A DNA stretch of 64,000 bases from Coccinella septempunctata (lineage: Eukaryota; Arthropoda; Insecta; Coleoptera; Coccinellidae). Below the pieces are notes generated by a model, which was not told where the DNA came from, did no database searches, and saw only the letters and a list, made by a program, of their open reading frames with translations. Positions 1 to 10,549 of the stretch are shown in pieces. Location: positions 496,001-560,000 of the forward strand of contig NC_058193.1 in the NCBI RefSeq assembly GCF_907165205.1, read 5' to 3'. The translations under genes and the position numbers were made by a program. Position 1 is the first letter of the stretch; the number at the start of each line of letters is the position of its first letter.

Positions 1-908
1 GGCACATAATAGACTTCATAACACCGTCAGCATTAAGAAAAATAGCCAAGGATGTTGAAATGAAATTGCCATCTGACCTGAAGATCCTCATAAAACCGGC
101 ATGGAAAATGGAAACGCGATATGACAATGACAGCCTATCAATTAACTGCTATTTATATGTGGTACAGAGGAGATATTACGATCTGATAAAAGTTACCCCG
201 ATACCAGAAGAAAAACCAAACAAAACATTTGTGGAACCAGGGATAACCTCTTCAGTTCTTGGCGTTGAGTATAACACTCAAAAATACTTCGAGCTCACAG
301 AACAGGAGGACGCCAAGACAAGAAAAGTTGCAGATAACATTTATTTATGCAACCCCAGTATCGTCAGGAATATGGACAAGCACCCCAACTGCGTAATCAA
401 CGAAATATTCAAACAACCCCATCAAAAAAGATGTCCTTCCTACAGCTACCGGGTATCCAGTATATTGTGGAGGAAATTGAAAAAACCGAACTCCTGGCTC
501 TACATTTCCGACCATGCAGTGACAGTTTCAATCACATGTGATGGTGAAAGAGAAGAAATCACTATAAACGGAACAGGAATAGTACAAGTATCCCCACATT
601 GTACGATACACACCGACGGGAGCATCTTAAGAGCCGACACTTTCGACGAAAAGGCCGTCATTGGAACATACGTCCATCCAATGACCATGAACTTGACGAC
701 ACAGGAATTCCCAGTGACACATCACATAGCGGAAGAAGAAGAACTCCAAACATCTGGAGAAATAAACAAACTCCTGGTACAACAATCTAACCTGGGCGAC
801 GAAGTATCAGGTTACCGTTGGAAACAATATCACTTGCATTCAACGATAAACTCCAGCACGAACATCGTAATAATCATTGTCATTGTTTTACTTATTGTTT
901 ACTTTTAA
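1..908 (+). pseudogene. BEL/Pao (family A) envelope-like glycoprotein, 3' part
   Basis: The reading frame is open from the window edge; the first in-window ATG is at 60, but codons continue upstream, so the true start lies outside. It is the C-terminal part of a retrotransposon envelope-like membrane glycoprotein. Visible features are Cys-containing ectodomain sequence, a REEITINGTG motif near residue 165 (counted from the ATG) and a hydrophobic segment of Ile/Val/Leu at the very end (about residues 267-282). In the second family-A copy (13567-17547) the same hydrophobic segment continues into a cytoplasmic tail ending ELQPIYNDS; here a TAA immediately after the membrane segment removes the tail, although tail-like sequence (positions 909-1030) follows. 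The LTR begins at 1091. Known for the group: some BEL/Pao and errantivirus elements acquired env. Inference: defective copy. Confidence 0.7.
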
Positions 909-1380
909 AAAAATAGGAAACAACAACAAGCACCGACTGATGCACACGCGAGCAATAGACCAGTTCATCCTGAGGAGATCGAGCTGCAGCCAATATACAA
1001 TGACTCCAGACTAGGTGTCCAGCTCCAGGGATGACAACCACCAGCAAAGACATCAAGACCCCAACCACATCACCATGGCCGCCGGGAATATGTACGAAAC
1101 GTACAATAAATATCCAAAATTAAATATATCAAAAATTCATAAACTCAATTCAACCAAATATTTCCATTCGAAATTATTTAGATCATCCGCTCTTTCATAA
1201 TTGTTATTTCCTGTGTAAGTAGGCCAGGTGAGACAAAGGATTGCAATAGTTTGTTTTAATATCTAACATTCCTTAATCCAACTGCAGCAATTTAGCAAGT
1301 AAAGAAAAATGTACTGAATATGCAAAATGTAAGTCGATTTCGATTATGTGGTCTTGACGTCATTGTACAATTTGACTATA

Positions 1381-3442
1381 CAGGGTGATTCCGGAGGAGA
1401 CCGTCAGATTTTAGGTGAAGTATACACTAGTTAAGGCAGTTTCGAAACAATGATTGGTTTATGGTTGGGGGCCTTCATTGAGAGTCTACAGGGTGATTTG
1501 TCCGATTCGACCGATTTTTCTTTTATTCATAACTTTGGTATGGCTTGATCAATCATGATGAAATTTTCAGTGTAGAACAATATGATTATCTTCTTTCAAT
1601 AATTCCAACACTTGTTCAAAAATACAGGGTGGGAATTATGATAAGTTCAGATTAAGTTTGCAGGTTGAAAAAACACCCTGTACATTCCGTTTTCAGAAAT
1701 TTTCTACTTGCTTCAGATTCTACCATAAGTTTACATTACTGGAGCGTTTTTATTTTATTTGGCACACGTCCATTTTTCCTAGAAAAATTTTTCAAAGATG
1801 AACAATATCGTTTTTTCGCTCCAAGGCATTGAGAATATTCTGAACTAGATGGTAAAGCTGTATCGTCCAATAATACAAAGCTCTTCCTGAGTCCTAAAAT
1901 AAATTTTCCAAATTCGAAATTCATTTTTGATCGCTTATATTCAGATGTATAAAATCATTTAATTCAAAAAATTTCTTTATACGTACGTCAAATTAGTACC
2001 GAATTAGGAATTTCGCAGAGCAAAGTGAGCAAGACTTTGAAGAAAGAACAATTCCACCCATACCACTACCAAAAGGTGCAAGATCTGCCCCAACGATTAC
2101 AATTTTGTCGCTGGGTTATTAGTCACCAACGAACTATTTTTCGTATTCTGTTCAGCGACGAGGCTATGTTCACTAAGAATGGAATTTTTAATATCCACAA
2201 TTCCCACGAATGGGCAAGAGACAACCCGCATTTGAAGAAGAGTCATAATACACAACACAGATTTTCTGCCAATATTTGGCTTGGAACAATAGACGGAACA
2301 TTAGTTGGCCCTCACATTTTTGCGGAAAGATTAGATGGTGAAATTTACCTAGATTTTTTGGAAAATATTTTACCAAATTTATTTGAAAATGTACATATCC
2401 GCTCTATGTACTTTCAGCATAACGGAGCACCACCTCACTTTGCATTGAATGTGAGAAATCACCTGGATGTAAATTATCCGAACAGATGGATTGGTCGTGG
2501 AGGCCCTATTGCTTGGCCACAAAGATCGCCTGATTTGAACCCTTTAGACTATTTTGTGTGGGGATATCTGAAAACAAGAGTTTATAAGGTTGAAATTAGA
2601 AGTAGAGAACACCTAGTTAAAAGGATTTCCGAGGAATGTAATATCTTGAAGCAAAATCAATCCCTCATTAGAAGGTCAATTGGAAATTTAATAAAAAGGT
2701 CTCGAATATGTATTCAAAAAAGGGGAAATCATTTCGAACATTCTATGTAAATTTTGTGTTATTCCTTAGTTTTGCCGTTCATGATGTGTTTCGAATGTTT
2801 ATTCTGTATAAGTTGTAGATTTTTTGGTATAAGTAGGTAGGTATACAGATATTTTCTGGATTAAATGATTTTATACATCAGAATATGAGTGATTAAATAT
2901 GAATTTCGAATTTGAAAGAACTACTTTAGAAATCAGGAAGAGCTTTGTATCATTGGACGACACCGGTTTACATTCTAGTTCAGAATATTCTCAATGCCTT
3001 GGAGCGAAATAACGATATTGTTCATCCTTGAAAAATTTTTCTAGGAAAACTGGATGTGTGCCAAAAAAATTAAAAACGCTCCAGTAATGTAAACTTATGA
3101 TAGAATCTGAAGCATGTAGAAAATTTTGGAAAACGGAATGTACAGGGTGTTTTTTCAACCTGCAAACTTAATCTGAACTTATCATAATTCCCACCCTGTA
3201 TTTTTGGGAAAGTGTTGGAATTATTGAAAGAAGACAATCATATTGTTCTACACTGAAAATTTCATCAAGATTGATCAAGCCACACCAAAGTTATGAATAA
3301 AAGAAAAATCGGTCGAATCGGACAAATCACCCTGTAGACTCTCATTAAAGGCCCCCAACCATAAACCAAACATTGTTTCGAAACTGCCTTAACTAGTGTA
3401 TACTTCACCTTAAATCTGACGGTCTCCTCCGGAATCACCCTG
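1381..3442 (+). mobile_element. rosa-like (DD41D) Tc1/mariner element with ~590-bp terminal inverted repeats
   Basis: The element starts CAGGGTGATTCCGGAGGA and ends with its reverse complement. The inverted similarity runs inward to about 1969 on the left and 2852 on the right, giving TIRs of about 590 bp that make up most of the 2062-bp element. TA duplications lie at 1379-1380 and 3443-3444; the uninterrupted LTR at 13300 shows the empty site with one TA fewer. A CAGGGTG-type word recurs inside both TIRs. It carries one broken transposase frame (1980-2750). Confidence 0.85.
1980..2750 (+). pseudogene. DD41D mariner transposase (N-terminally truncated, second catalytic Asp lost)
   Basis: Similarity to IS630/Tc1/mariner transposases begins before the ATG at 2025: the frame from about 1980 reads as the end of a helix-turn-helix (ELGISQSKVSKTLKK). 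The catalytic domain follows, with the first Asp in LFSDEAMFTKNG, the second region in QHNGAPPH and the third Asp in RSPDLNPLDYF. From the second-Asp position to the last Asp there are 41 intervening residues, the spacing of the rosa (DD41D) group. The second Asp is Asn here, so the enzyme should be inactive. The N-terminal DNA-binding region is missing because the long left TIR occupies its place. It may be a non-autonomous derivative. Confidence 0.75.
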
Positions 3443-3579
3443 TATATAGTTTGTTAGATTAGGAAATAAACGTTCATTATCAAGTGATCCGCATTATCAA
3501 TCTCAATCCTCGAGTCCCTAAGTTTTCACCAACCCAGAACTCTTAGAACTTGAGGTATAATTGAGATACCACCCCAACA

Positions 3580-3966
3580 GATTGCCAGGGTTTGAATATA
3601 TTATGAGAATCTCTGCTATACACGGATACTGGGTCATCTGCACTGATTTTCAACCGGACGTACTGTGTAATTTTCATGTTAGTTTTAATTTTTCTTGGCA
3701 CAATCACGTCGATGTCCTTGAAATCGTCCTGTTTCATTTCGAATGTCTTAAAAGGCTTGCCCTTATTAGCACGGATATCCAATCAGGGGGAACTAGTGAT
3801 ATCAAGAAACGACAAACCTTGATAGTATTCCAGTAATTATTCTGACCGGTACAGCGGTCAGACCAAACAGTTAATTTTTTTTCTTCTCCTTTAGCTAAAG
3901 GCTTATATGTCTAGATGAGATGACATACCATAAAAACATATTGGCCTGATCTTGGGGCATATTGTA
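3580..3966. other. flank of the BEL LTR; unassigned
   Basis: On the minus strand 3580-3782 is open and translates to a peptide with VIVPRKIKTN and RDSHNIFKPWQS, which looks like a fragment of a longer mobile-element protein cut by the BEL insertion. I do not recognise the family. No RNA gene or promoter is evident. Confidence 0.25.
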
Positions 3967-3968
3967 TA

Positions 3969-5357
3969 TATGTTACGGCTAAAGATAGGTGTGAACATAA
4001 ACTTAAGATTAGCCGGCTAAACTTAGGTTTAGCTTCGGGTATTTGCTAGTTTCTTCTATCTTTAGCCGGCTAAACTTAAGTCTAACCACATCCCATCGGT
4101 AAAAATGTAGAAGGCTTGAGCGGCGAAAATTTTCGGCAATTGAAAGAATGTAAAGAAATAGTAATACGAGTATAATCAAACTTTTAATGCAATGCATTAC
4201 AATACATTTTTGTATAAATTTCACATATTTTAATAGCAGAAAAGCATAATGTTAAGCAGTTGAGAAATTGGAGAATGAACATGTATATTAGTTTCAACTG
4301 TGTCTCAACGAATTCTTATTGACGAATCAAAAAATCTAAACGCTTGATGACAAAATTCATGACAAGCTATTTTGAGTGTGAGGGAAAACTGTAGTGTTAA
4401 TGATTATTTTTCATCTTGTTATTATTCATAATTTGAGGGAAATTGAATGAGCAGAAGGAGATAATGAAGGCAAGAATGATGCCGCGAAGTTCTTCATCAA
4501 AATACCAAAGGTTAAATTCTAGAAAAATATAAGTAGAAGTACCCAATCTTGTTTGTAGTTAACCGGACTATTTGGCTCAAAGATTATAGAGTTAACTCTT
4601 CAATTTTTGATTTGGCTGATAAGCTTTACGATGAATGCACTTGTATCCCCCGGGACGATTCATCAAGGGTGGCGACAGGCCATATTTTGGAACCCGTATG
4701 TTCAATGACTCGTGAAGAAATTTTTAACAAAATCAGCTAGAGAAAGTGTTTTCAACTATGTTGATGTTCATAGTTTTTTTTGTTCTTTTTTTTGCGAAAG
4801 AATTGGTTGGAAAGAAATTGCAACGTTAGAAACTATAGTTCCTATTTCGTAACTTTTCCATAAAACCAATTATTGAATGGTAGGGAAAATATACTTTTGT
4901 TCACAGAAAAAATTCTCTATGTCTAATATCTCATTTTCTTGTGAGGTCATATTATGATTTTTCACAAATTAGGCTCGGTTTGAAGAGCATTAATCTCCTA
5001 AACAGATGAAAATAACTCGTTAAATGTTAAATTGAAAACCCATGGGCGTTATGTAATACAGCCCTAATACATTCGATGCTCTTTTGCATATTTCAATTCT
5101 AAAAATTTAAACAAAAAAGTGGCCGTGTGCGTTCGTCCCCTCCCATCCGACCATTCATGAGACATCACCTCTCCGCGTGTCCATCGATACATTTTTAGCC
5201 GTTCCGTTTTGGGTAATGTGCACATTAGCCGGCTAAAGATGAAATGCCCTGACGCATATGAATATTTTATCGAACTTTAGCCGATCCTCGAATATAAACC
5301 TAAGTTTAGCCGGCTAATCTTAAGTTTATGCTCACACCTATCTTTAGCCGTAACATA
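3969..5357. mobile_element. TA-flanked inverted-repeat (MITE-like) DNA element
   Basis: Both ends carry TATGTTACGGCTAAAG followed by about 50 further matching bases in inverted orientation (3969-4035 and 5291-5357). TA lies on both sides (3967-3968, 5358-5359). The palindromic 12-mer TTAGCCGGCTAA occurs four times, twice near each end (4009, 4062, 5225, 5306). The 1.2-kb interior has only short frames (for example 4549-4740) with no recognisable transposase, so it is probably non-autonomous. The superfamily is not determined. Confidence 0.65.
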
Positions 5358-5362
5358 TACAT

Positions 5363-5800
5363 AAATTGAAGGAGGAATACTGACGTTGACAGTGTAACGT
5401 TCCTGTCTCTTTATTAGGGGGTTATGAAACCAGAATTTTAAAAGGCAAGCTTTACTTCCGAACTCTTTATTTCAGTTTTATGATGATACATTCATTACGC
5501 TCGTTACGCTGTCCATCGACTGACCAACGGCCGGTCTCATAGTCCATACCCCCAATATGGGAGTGGGGATTTACGCCACTGAGCAACTGGCAACCAAACA
5601 TACATTTTCATAAATAATGTGTTGCTCAATAACCCTACTGCAACGAAATGTCCAAATGTGTTAATTGAGGGGTGAATGAAACTTGCTGCAAATCAATACA
5701 TAGAGTTACAAAATTGCTATTTTTCGAGTCTTCTGCGAGAGTTTGATAGGCCTGATCAGCTTTTGTATGATGGATAAGACTTTCTTCTTTAATTTTTTGC
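5363..5800. other. unassigned non-coding stretch
   Basis: No frame, RNA gene or repeat boundary could be recognised. It may contain non-coding parts of the adjacent Sola-like transposase copy. Confidence 0.2.
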
Positions 5801-5808
5801 CGCTCTAT

Positions 5809-6320
5809 TTAGCTAGAAGCGAGAACCATTCGAGCAAAGTTTTTATCGCATTCCTTACATGTATCTGAACTAGGTTTTCCGAACCTTAGGCTAGGAAATT
5901 GCTTCTTGAAAATCTTCCGGTAAAGGGTGAAGTTTGCTGGAGTCTCAGGATATTTAATTCGAAAAAGTTCGTACATTTTTGTTAAGTTCAATGCAAGGGA
6001 CAAACAAAGTTTCGACGAAACCTTTCTATTATAATGACTTGCTTCGGTCGGAAAAGAAGCAATATGCTTGACAATACACCTTTTGATATCTGCATCAGTG
6101 GCATGTGGCCGGTTCAGATGCAAGCCTCTTTGGTTCATCGGTGGTAACTCGCCATTTTTTATTTTTTCTTGCAGAATTTGCAACCTTCTTAGAGTTATTG
6201 ATAGAGTGTTGCACAAGGCTTTCTGACAAACAGGCTTTCCATCCAAATTATAACCAAATCCAGATAGATTTTTGGATGTCGAATCAGTTTTTCCAGGCCG
6301 TCGCCTTTTCGGTTCTTTAA
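5809..6320 (-). pseudogene. Sola-type transposase fragment, N-terminal region
   Basis: The minus-strand frame is open from about 6320 and the in-frame ATG lies at 6246. It contains VCQKALCNTL, a Pro/Asn-rich RGLHLNRPHA segment, FPTEASHYNRK and, at the end, SSDTCKECD. The same order of motifs (VCKKYFL ... FHSPRKDTCAKCD) occurs in the larger transposase at 23637-25615, so the two belong to one family. The DDD catalytic part is absent here; the frame stops at 5809. The family assignment (Sola-like, DDD) is from memory of the motif pattern and is tentative. Confidence 0.5.
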
Positions 6321-6376
6321 TACATACATGTATTAATGAACTTCAGTAGAAGGAGAGTTTGTTCGTTGTAAGTCAT

Positions 6377-7644
6377 CATAGAAAACTGTTTGTACCTTCT
6401 GTATAAAAAGTACCCGGAATTGTAAAAAAAAACACATAAATTTAAATTTAATCATCAATATTTATTTTGTCTCCTTCAAAATAGTCCCCATTGCTTACAA
6501 TACAACTATGATATCGGCGAACCCACTTTTCCATGCACCGCTCATACGCCGCCAAAGGTATGGCCTTCAGTTCTCGTTGCGAATTTGTTTTGATGGCTTC
6601 AATGGACTCAAAACGCGTTCCACGTAGGGGCAATTTGAGTCTTGGGAATAGAAAAAAGTCGCACGGAGCTAAGTCAGGTGAATACGGCGGTTGTTCGATG
6701 GTATTTATTGAATTTTTGGTCTTGTATTCCTTAATAATTATGGCTCGCTGCGACGGCGCGTTATCATCATGCAAAATCCACGAATTGTCTTTCCATAAAT
6801 CTGGCCGTTTACGAGGAACATTCTCACGCAAACGCCTCAATACACCCAAGTAATACTCCTTATTCACTGTCTGTCCTTCAGGAAGAAATTCTGAGTGCAC
6901 AACACCACGATAATCGAAGAAAACAGTGAGCAAAACTTTAATTTTCGATCGACTTTGACGTGGTTTTTTCGGATTCGGCTCGTTTGGTAGGCGCCATTCG
7001 GTCGATTGTTGAGCTGTTAACGTGTCATACTCATAGACCCATGTCTCATCGCCAGTTATGATTCGTTTCATGAAATTTGGATCACTAGCAGCTCGAGAAA
7101 CCATGTCTTCAGAGACCTGCTTTCGATGCTCTTTTTGCAAAAAATTCAGCTCTTTTGGAACGAGTTTTGCTGCGACGCGTTTCATACACAAAACATTAGT
7201 CAAAATGTTATGAACGGTCATTTTATCAATGCTCAACTCTCGAGCCAACTCTCTAACACTTGAATGACGATTTTCGAGCACTAATTTCTTGATTTGGATG
7301 ATGTTATCGTCGGTTGTTGACGTTGAAGGCCGTCCAGAACGGGGCAAATCTTCGACCACCTCACGACCGTCTTTGAATGATTTGTACCAATCGTATGCTT
7401 GTGTTTTTGACATACAATTATCAACAAAGGCTTTTTTTAACATTTTCAATGAATCGGCACAAGAAAATTCGTTTGCAAGACAAAATTTGAGGCAAAATCT
7501 TTGATCAACTATTTTTTCCATTGTAAAATTCGCAGAGCACTTTTGAGGTCAACTGATACTGACAGCTGTTGTAAACACACTAGTTGACAGATCGCGCTCA
7601 AATTTGGCTTGGTAATAAAGGAAGGTCCTACCAACTTTAAGAAA
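6377..7644 (-). mobile_element. mariner (DD34D) element
   Basis: About 1.27 kb, bounded by degenerate inverted ends: the left end has TTGTACCTTCTGTATAAA, and the right end read inward has TTGGTAGGACCTTCCTTTAT. The alignment needs small gaps, so the exact ends are approximate. Size and a single uninterrupted transposase frame fit a full-length mariner. Confidence 0.6.
6448..7521 (-). CDS. mariner transposase, uninterrupted, DD34D
   Basis: A 357-residue frame, within the usual length range for mariner transposases. It catalyses cut-and-paste transposition at TA sites. The N-terminal paired helix-turn-helix region (about residues 5-110) includes the linker GRPSTST; the family's WVPHEL motif appears as LVPKEL near residue 120. 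Catalytic residues are all present: Asp in GDETWVYEYD (about 160), Asp in HDDNAPS (about 252) and Asp in SPDLAPCDFF, with 34 residues between the last two. Motifs such as PPYSPDLAP and the closing YFEGD resemble the irritans/mauritiana range of mariners. No stop or frameshift is visible, so it could be young, but activity cannot be judged from sequence. Confidence 0.85.
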   Translation of the reverse strand: MEKIVDQRFCLKFCLANEFSCADSLKMLKKAFVDNCMSKTQAYDWYKSFKDGREVVEDLPRSGRPSTSTTDDNIIQIKKLVLENRHSSVRELARELSIDKMTVHNILTNVLCMKRVAAKLVPKELNFLQKEHRKQVSEDMVSRAASDPNFMKRIITGDETWVYEYDTLTAQQSTEWRLPNEPNPKKPRQSRSKIKVLLTVFFDYRGVVHSEFLPEGQTVNKEYYLGVLRRLRENVPRKRPDLWKDNSWILHDDNAPSQRAIIIKEYKTKNSINTIEQPPYSPDLAPCDFFLFPRLKLPLRGTRFESIEAIKTNSQRELKAIPLAAYERCMEKWVRRYHSCIVSNGDYFEGDKINIDD

Positions 7645-7680
7645 AAAAAAATTACCGATTCCTTTTTGGCGGTTCATTTA

Positions 7681-7890
7681 TGTTAAGGTTTAAAGGTTTA
7701 AGGAATTGATCGTTGGAATAAAATTGAATCAGTATTTTTGAGGATTAACTATAATAAGAAACTTAAACTTCTGCTTGCAACATAACCTACTACGCTACTG
7801 TTTCTATGACTGACATAAGAGACCATAGACTTACATACTACCAATATACCAAATTGCATCATTGTTGCCAATCAACACACCCCCTCAATG
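7681..7890 (-). repeat. copia-type LTR (partial or short) with polypurine tract
   Basis: Read on the minus strand, GAGGGGGTG (7879-7887) is followed by TGTTGATTGGC, the usual copia arrangement of polypurine tract then LTR start. A matching terminus ending TTAACA lies at 7681, giving a candidate LTR of about 197 bp. No second LTR is present in the window. Confidence 0.45.
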
Positions 7891-7921
7891 ATACAATTTG
7901 AACATAAAATAAAAAAAATTA

Positions 7922-8707
7922 TCATTCACATAATATATGGTTGTTCACTAAACCTAACAATTTTATGAATTTCAAAAATTTGATTTTTGGATTATTAGCA
8001 ATTTTTATAGCAGACTGATTATCTTCAAATATTGGTATTGGATCATTCATGGAGAACAATTGAAAATCCATTAAAATTTTCTTCAACCAACATGCTTCAC
8101 TTATAGCTACCGTTAGAGCAATATATTCCGATTCGGTAGAAGAAATTGATACTGTATGCTGTTTCTTACTAGCCCAACATATTGTGCAATTAAATAATTT
8201 GAAAACATAACCAGTAGTTGACTTCCTATCTACAACATCTCCACCCCAATCGGAATCGACATAACCAACAAGAACATCAGAATTAAGATTAGGCCTGAGA
8301 ATTAATTTTAGATACAATGTTCCCTTGGCATAACGGAGAACTCTTTTTAAAGCTTTATACAAATAATCATTTGCCTTATCCTGAAATCTACTAAGTACAT
8401 TTACACTTTCACATAAATCTGGTCTAGTACCCGACACTGCATAAAGAAGACTTCCTATTATCTTTCTGCACTGTTCATTTAAATTGTGTGAATTTTCATT
8501 TTTCAACAAAGCAAAATCAAAATTTTGATCCATAGGTGTACTTATAGGGTTACAATCACTCATCTTATATTTTTCCAAAACTTGTTTCAAGTAGTCAGAC
8601 TGATCAATTTCTATACAACCATGTTCTAAGTCATGTCTAACATTTATACCCAAATAATTAGAGACAAACCCCAAATCTTTCATTGAAAAATTATTGTTTA
8701 GAACCAA
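7922..8707 (-). pseudogene. Ty1/copia pol fragment: RT C-terminus and RNase H
   Basis: A 261-residue frame holding the last part of a copia polyprotein. FSMKDLGFVSNYLGI is the end of the reverse transcriptase fingers/palm region. ISTPMDQN, the GTRPDL block, YVDSDWGGDVVDRKSTTGY and SISSTESEYIAL form the connection and RNase H domain, followed by EDNQSAIKI. Gag, protease, integrase and the RT active site are missing. Upstream similarity stops at about 8710, where Penelope-like sequence begins, so the element was truncated or interrupted there. The last residues before the stop are frameshifted relative to what the family usually shows. Confidence 0.8.
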
Positions 8708-8714
8708 ATAACAA

Positions 8715-10093
8715 AGTCCAAGTAGGAATGCTAGATATGTGGGTTAAGTCAAAAAATCAAGATTCCTAACAGCATTTAATCAAACGTGGTGACCGGTTTC
8801 GCATCAGCAAAGCTAATGCATCCTCAGACCAATCGGCACACTACAAGAAAACAACAACTATTTAAGAAACAAAAGGACAAAGAACAATGCAACCTACTGT
8901 TTATGCTATTCTAATCAGGGTCGTCAATTCTATAAAAACGAGATACACAATAACTAAAATTAAGTACATCAATTCACAAGTCAACTCAATAACAATCGAA
9001 TTAAAACTGAGAGACAAGACCTAATATAGGTTAGTTTAAGAATAAGGAATATGAACACAATCATTTCGTGAACCACAGGATTCATAGATTAGTTTCTAAT
9101 TGTTTTTACATACAAATCAACGAAGAAAGGGATATATGGAACTACACACAAACTTTATAAAACAGCGTTCATAACGTACATCTCACCAAAATCCACTTGC
9201 GAGTTCAGAACTAGGGATGGATATAATTTTTTAAATTTTAAAATTTCGAATTTTTCCAAATAGTCTATTAAAAGGCAGTTAATGCCTGTATGTAATATTT
9301 TTAGACCTGTTTCTTGTACAAAGTGGTGACCTTCTTTAAATAGGTGATTGCCAAAATGGGAATCATCGTAATGTGGGCCTAGCCTCAAAATTCTTAGATG
9401 TTCTTTTATTCTCTGATTGAACGTCCTATTAGTTTTTCCAATGTACACTGCACCACACGTGTCACAAGTGAGTTTATAAACACCACTCTTCTCCAATGGG
9501 GAAACTGGATCTTTGTTATTGAAAAGTAAATTTCTCAAGTTGTTTGTTGGTTTGAAGGCTATCTTTATATTATTGTCTTTCTCCAGCAATCTAGCCACCT
9601 TACTCGATAAAGTCCCAACAAAGCTTAGAGGGAAATATCTTTTATTTTCGATTCTATGTTGACTAATAGGAAAATGACTCCTCAATAAGCGTTTATGTAA
9701 TTTTTTATTTAACATTCTATCAATCATATCATTGTCAAAATTGTTTTTTCTCGCTATTTGTTTAATTATTCCCATTTCTTTATTAAAATTGTCCTCATTT
9801 AATGGTATATTCACAAGTCGTTCTAATAAACTGTTGAAAACTGCTATCTTGTGGTTCCAATGATGTTGTGAGCTGATGTCAATTGACACGTCTGTATGTG
9901 TTGGTTTTCTGAAAATGTCGAAGGAATGTTTTCCATCCAACAACTTGATGTTTAGGTCTAAGAAATTGCACTCTTTATCATTGATGTGTTCATTCTTGAA
10001 TTTTATGTTATTAACACTACTGTTCAGATATGTGACAAAATCATCAAATCCTTGGTCAGTTGATGTGTTCATTCTTGAATTTTATGTTATTAA
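8715..10093 (-). mobile_element. Penelope-like retroelement, 5'-truncated
   Basis: A GIY-YIG-containing frame (9155-10072) is followed on the minus strand by about 430 bp of 3' sequence. That tail includes GCATTAGCTTTGCTGATGCG and GAAACCGGTCACCACG (8787-8823), a type of sequence I associate with the ends of Penelope-like elements. The 5' end is truncated within the RT, at the foldback described separately. The left limit is approximate. Confidence 0.65.
9155..10072 (-). pseudogene. Penelope-like element RT (C-terminal part) plus GIY-YIG endonuclease
   Basis: A 305-residue frame. The N-terminal half is the distal RT/thumb region (FLDLNIKLLDG, IFRKPTHTDVSID, SSQHHWNHK), all characteristic of Penelope-like elements. 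The C-terminal half has the GIY-YIG nuclease: GVYKLTCDTCGAVYIGKTNR with the downstream Arg in FNQRIKEH and FGNHLFKEGH. The endonuclease nicks target DNA to prime reverse transcription. The catalytic YADD part of the RT and everything upstream are missing. The ATG at 10072 lies in the foldback boundary and is not the biological start. Confidence 0.8.
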
Positions 10094-10147
10094 CATAAAA
10101 TTCAAGAATGAACACATCAATGATAAAGAGTGCAATTTCTTAGACCT
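9955..10147. repeat. foldback (inverted duplication) at the truncated 5' end of the Penelope-like element
   Basis: About 55 bp of RT sequence at 9955-10014 reappear inverted at 10090-10147. A shorter direct copy lies at 10066-10098, so GATGTGTTCATTCTTG and its complement occur three times. The same peptide (NIKFKNEHIND) is therefore readable on both strands. Confidence 0.75.
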
Positions 10148-10149
10148 GT

Positions 10150-10545
10150 TTCCAACTGAAAATCACTTCATCGCAACCAACAAATGTTATCACAAATATA
10201 TTAGGCCAGACATCCCCCACAAAAATCGATTATATTCTAACAAATAAAGACATGAAAGATTGTAAAGCTGACGTATTTCCGGTTCAATTTGGCGATCATA
10301 ATGTTTTCTTACTAGATGTTTTCGTTGACAATAAAGTGAGGCATGAAAATGGTCCTCAACGTAAATTGTGCAGAAATATGTCACCTCAAAATCTGTTGAA
10401 TTTGGCTGAAGATGTTTCTTACTATTCCTTCGCAGATTTAGGTATATGAAAATTCAGATGTAAATATTATGTTTCAGACATTTGTTGACACGATAAGAAG
10501 CATCATTGAGTATCACTGTCCACCAGTATACCGGGTCTTTCACGA
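10150..10545 (+). pseudogene. LINE endonuclease-domain fragment
   Basis: One frame passing through the ATG at 10252 reads PTNVITNILGQ, then SPTKIDYILTN, then FGDHNVFLLDV. These are the late motifs of an apurinic-type LINE endonuclease (the IDYIxTN block and the SDH-like block, here GDH). A stop occurs at 10447-10449 and a similar-looking frame continues to about 10545. No RT follows. It starts where the Penelope foldback ends. Too short to assign to a clade. Confidence 0.55.
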
Positions 10546-10549
10546 GGAA

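Larger units (their letters stand above)
1091..3579 (+). repeat. BEL family A 3' LTR, split by a mariner insertion
   Basis: LTR sequence starts TGTACGAAACG at 1091 and ends CCCCAACA at 3579. The two parts (1091-1380 and 3445-3579) add up to 425 bp, the same length as the uninterrupted family-A LTRs at 13016-13440 and 18065-18489. It follows the purine-rich stretch ending GCCGCCGGGAATA, expected for the plus-strand primer region. The DD41D element 1381-3442 is inserted in the run of TA dinucleotides that forms the TATA-like box of the LTR. Confidence 0.85.

Noticed and set aside
3543..3782. Minus-strand 79-codon frame as a gene
   Set aside because: It runs into the BEL LTR; only an unidentified mobile-element fragment can be supported.
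9876..10247. Plus-strand 123-codon frame
   Set aside because: It is produced by the foldback duplication of Penelope-like RT sequence joined to the LINE scrap.
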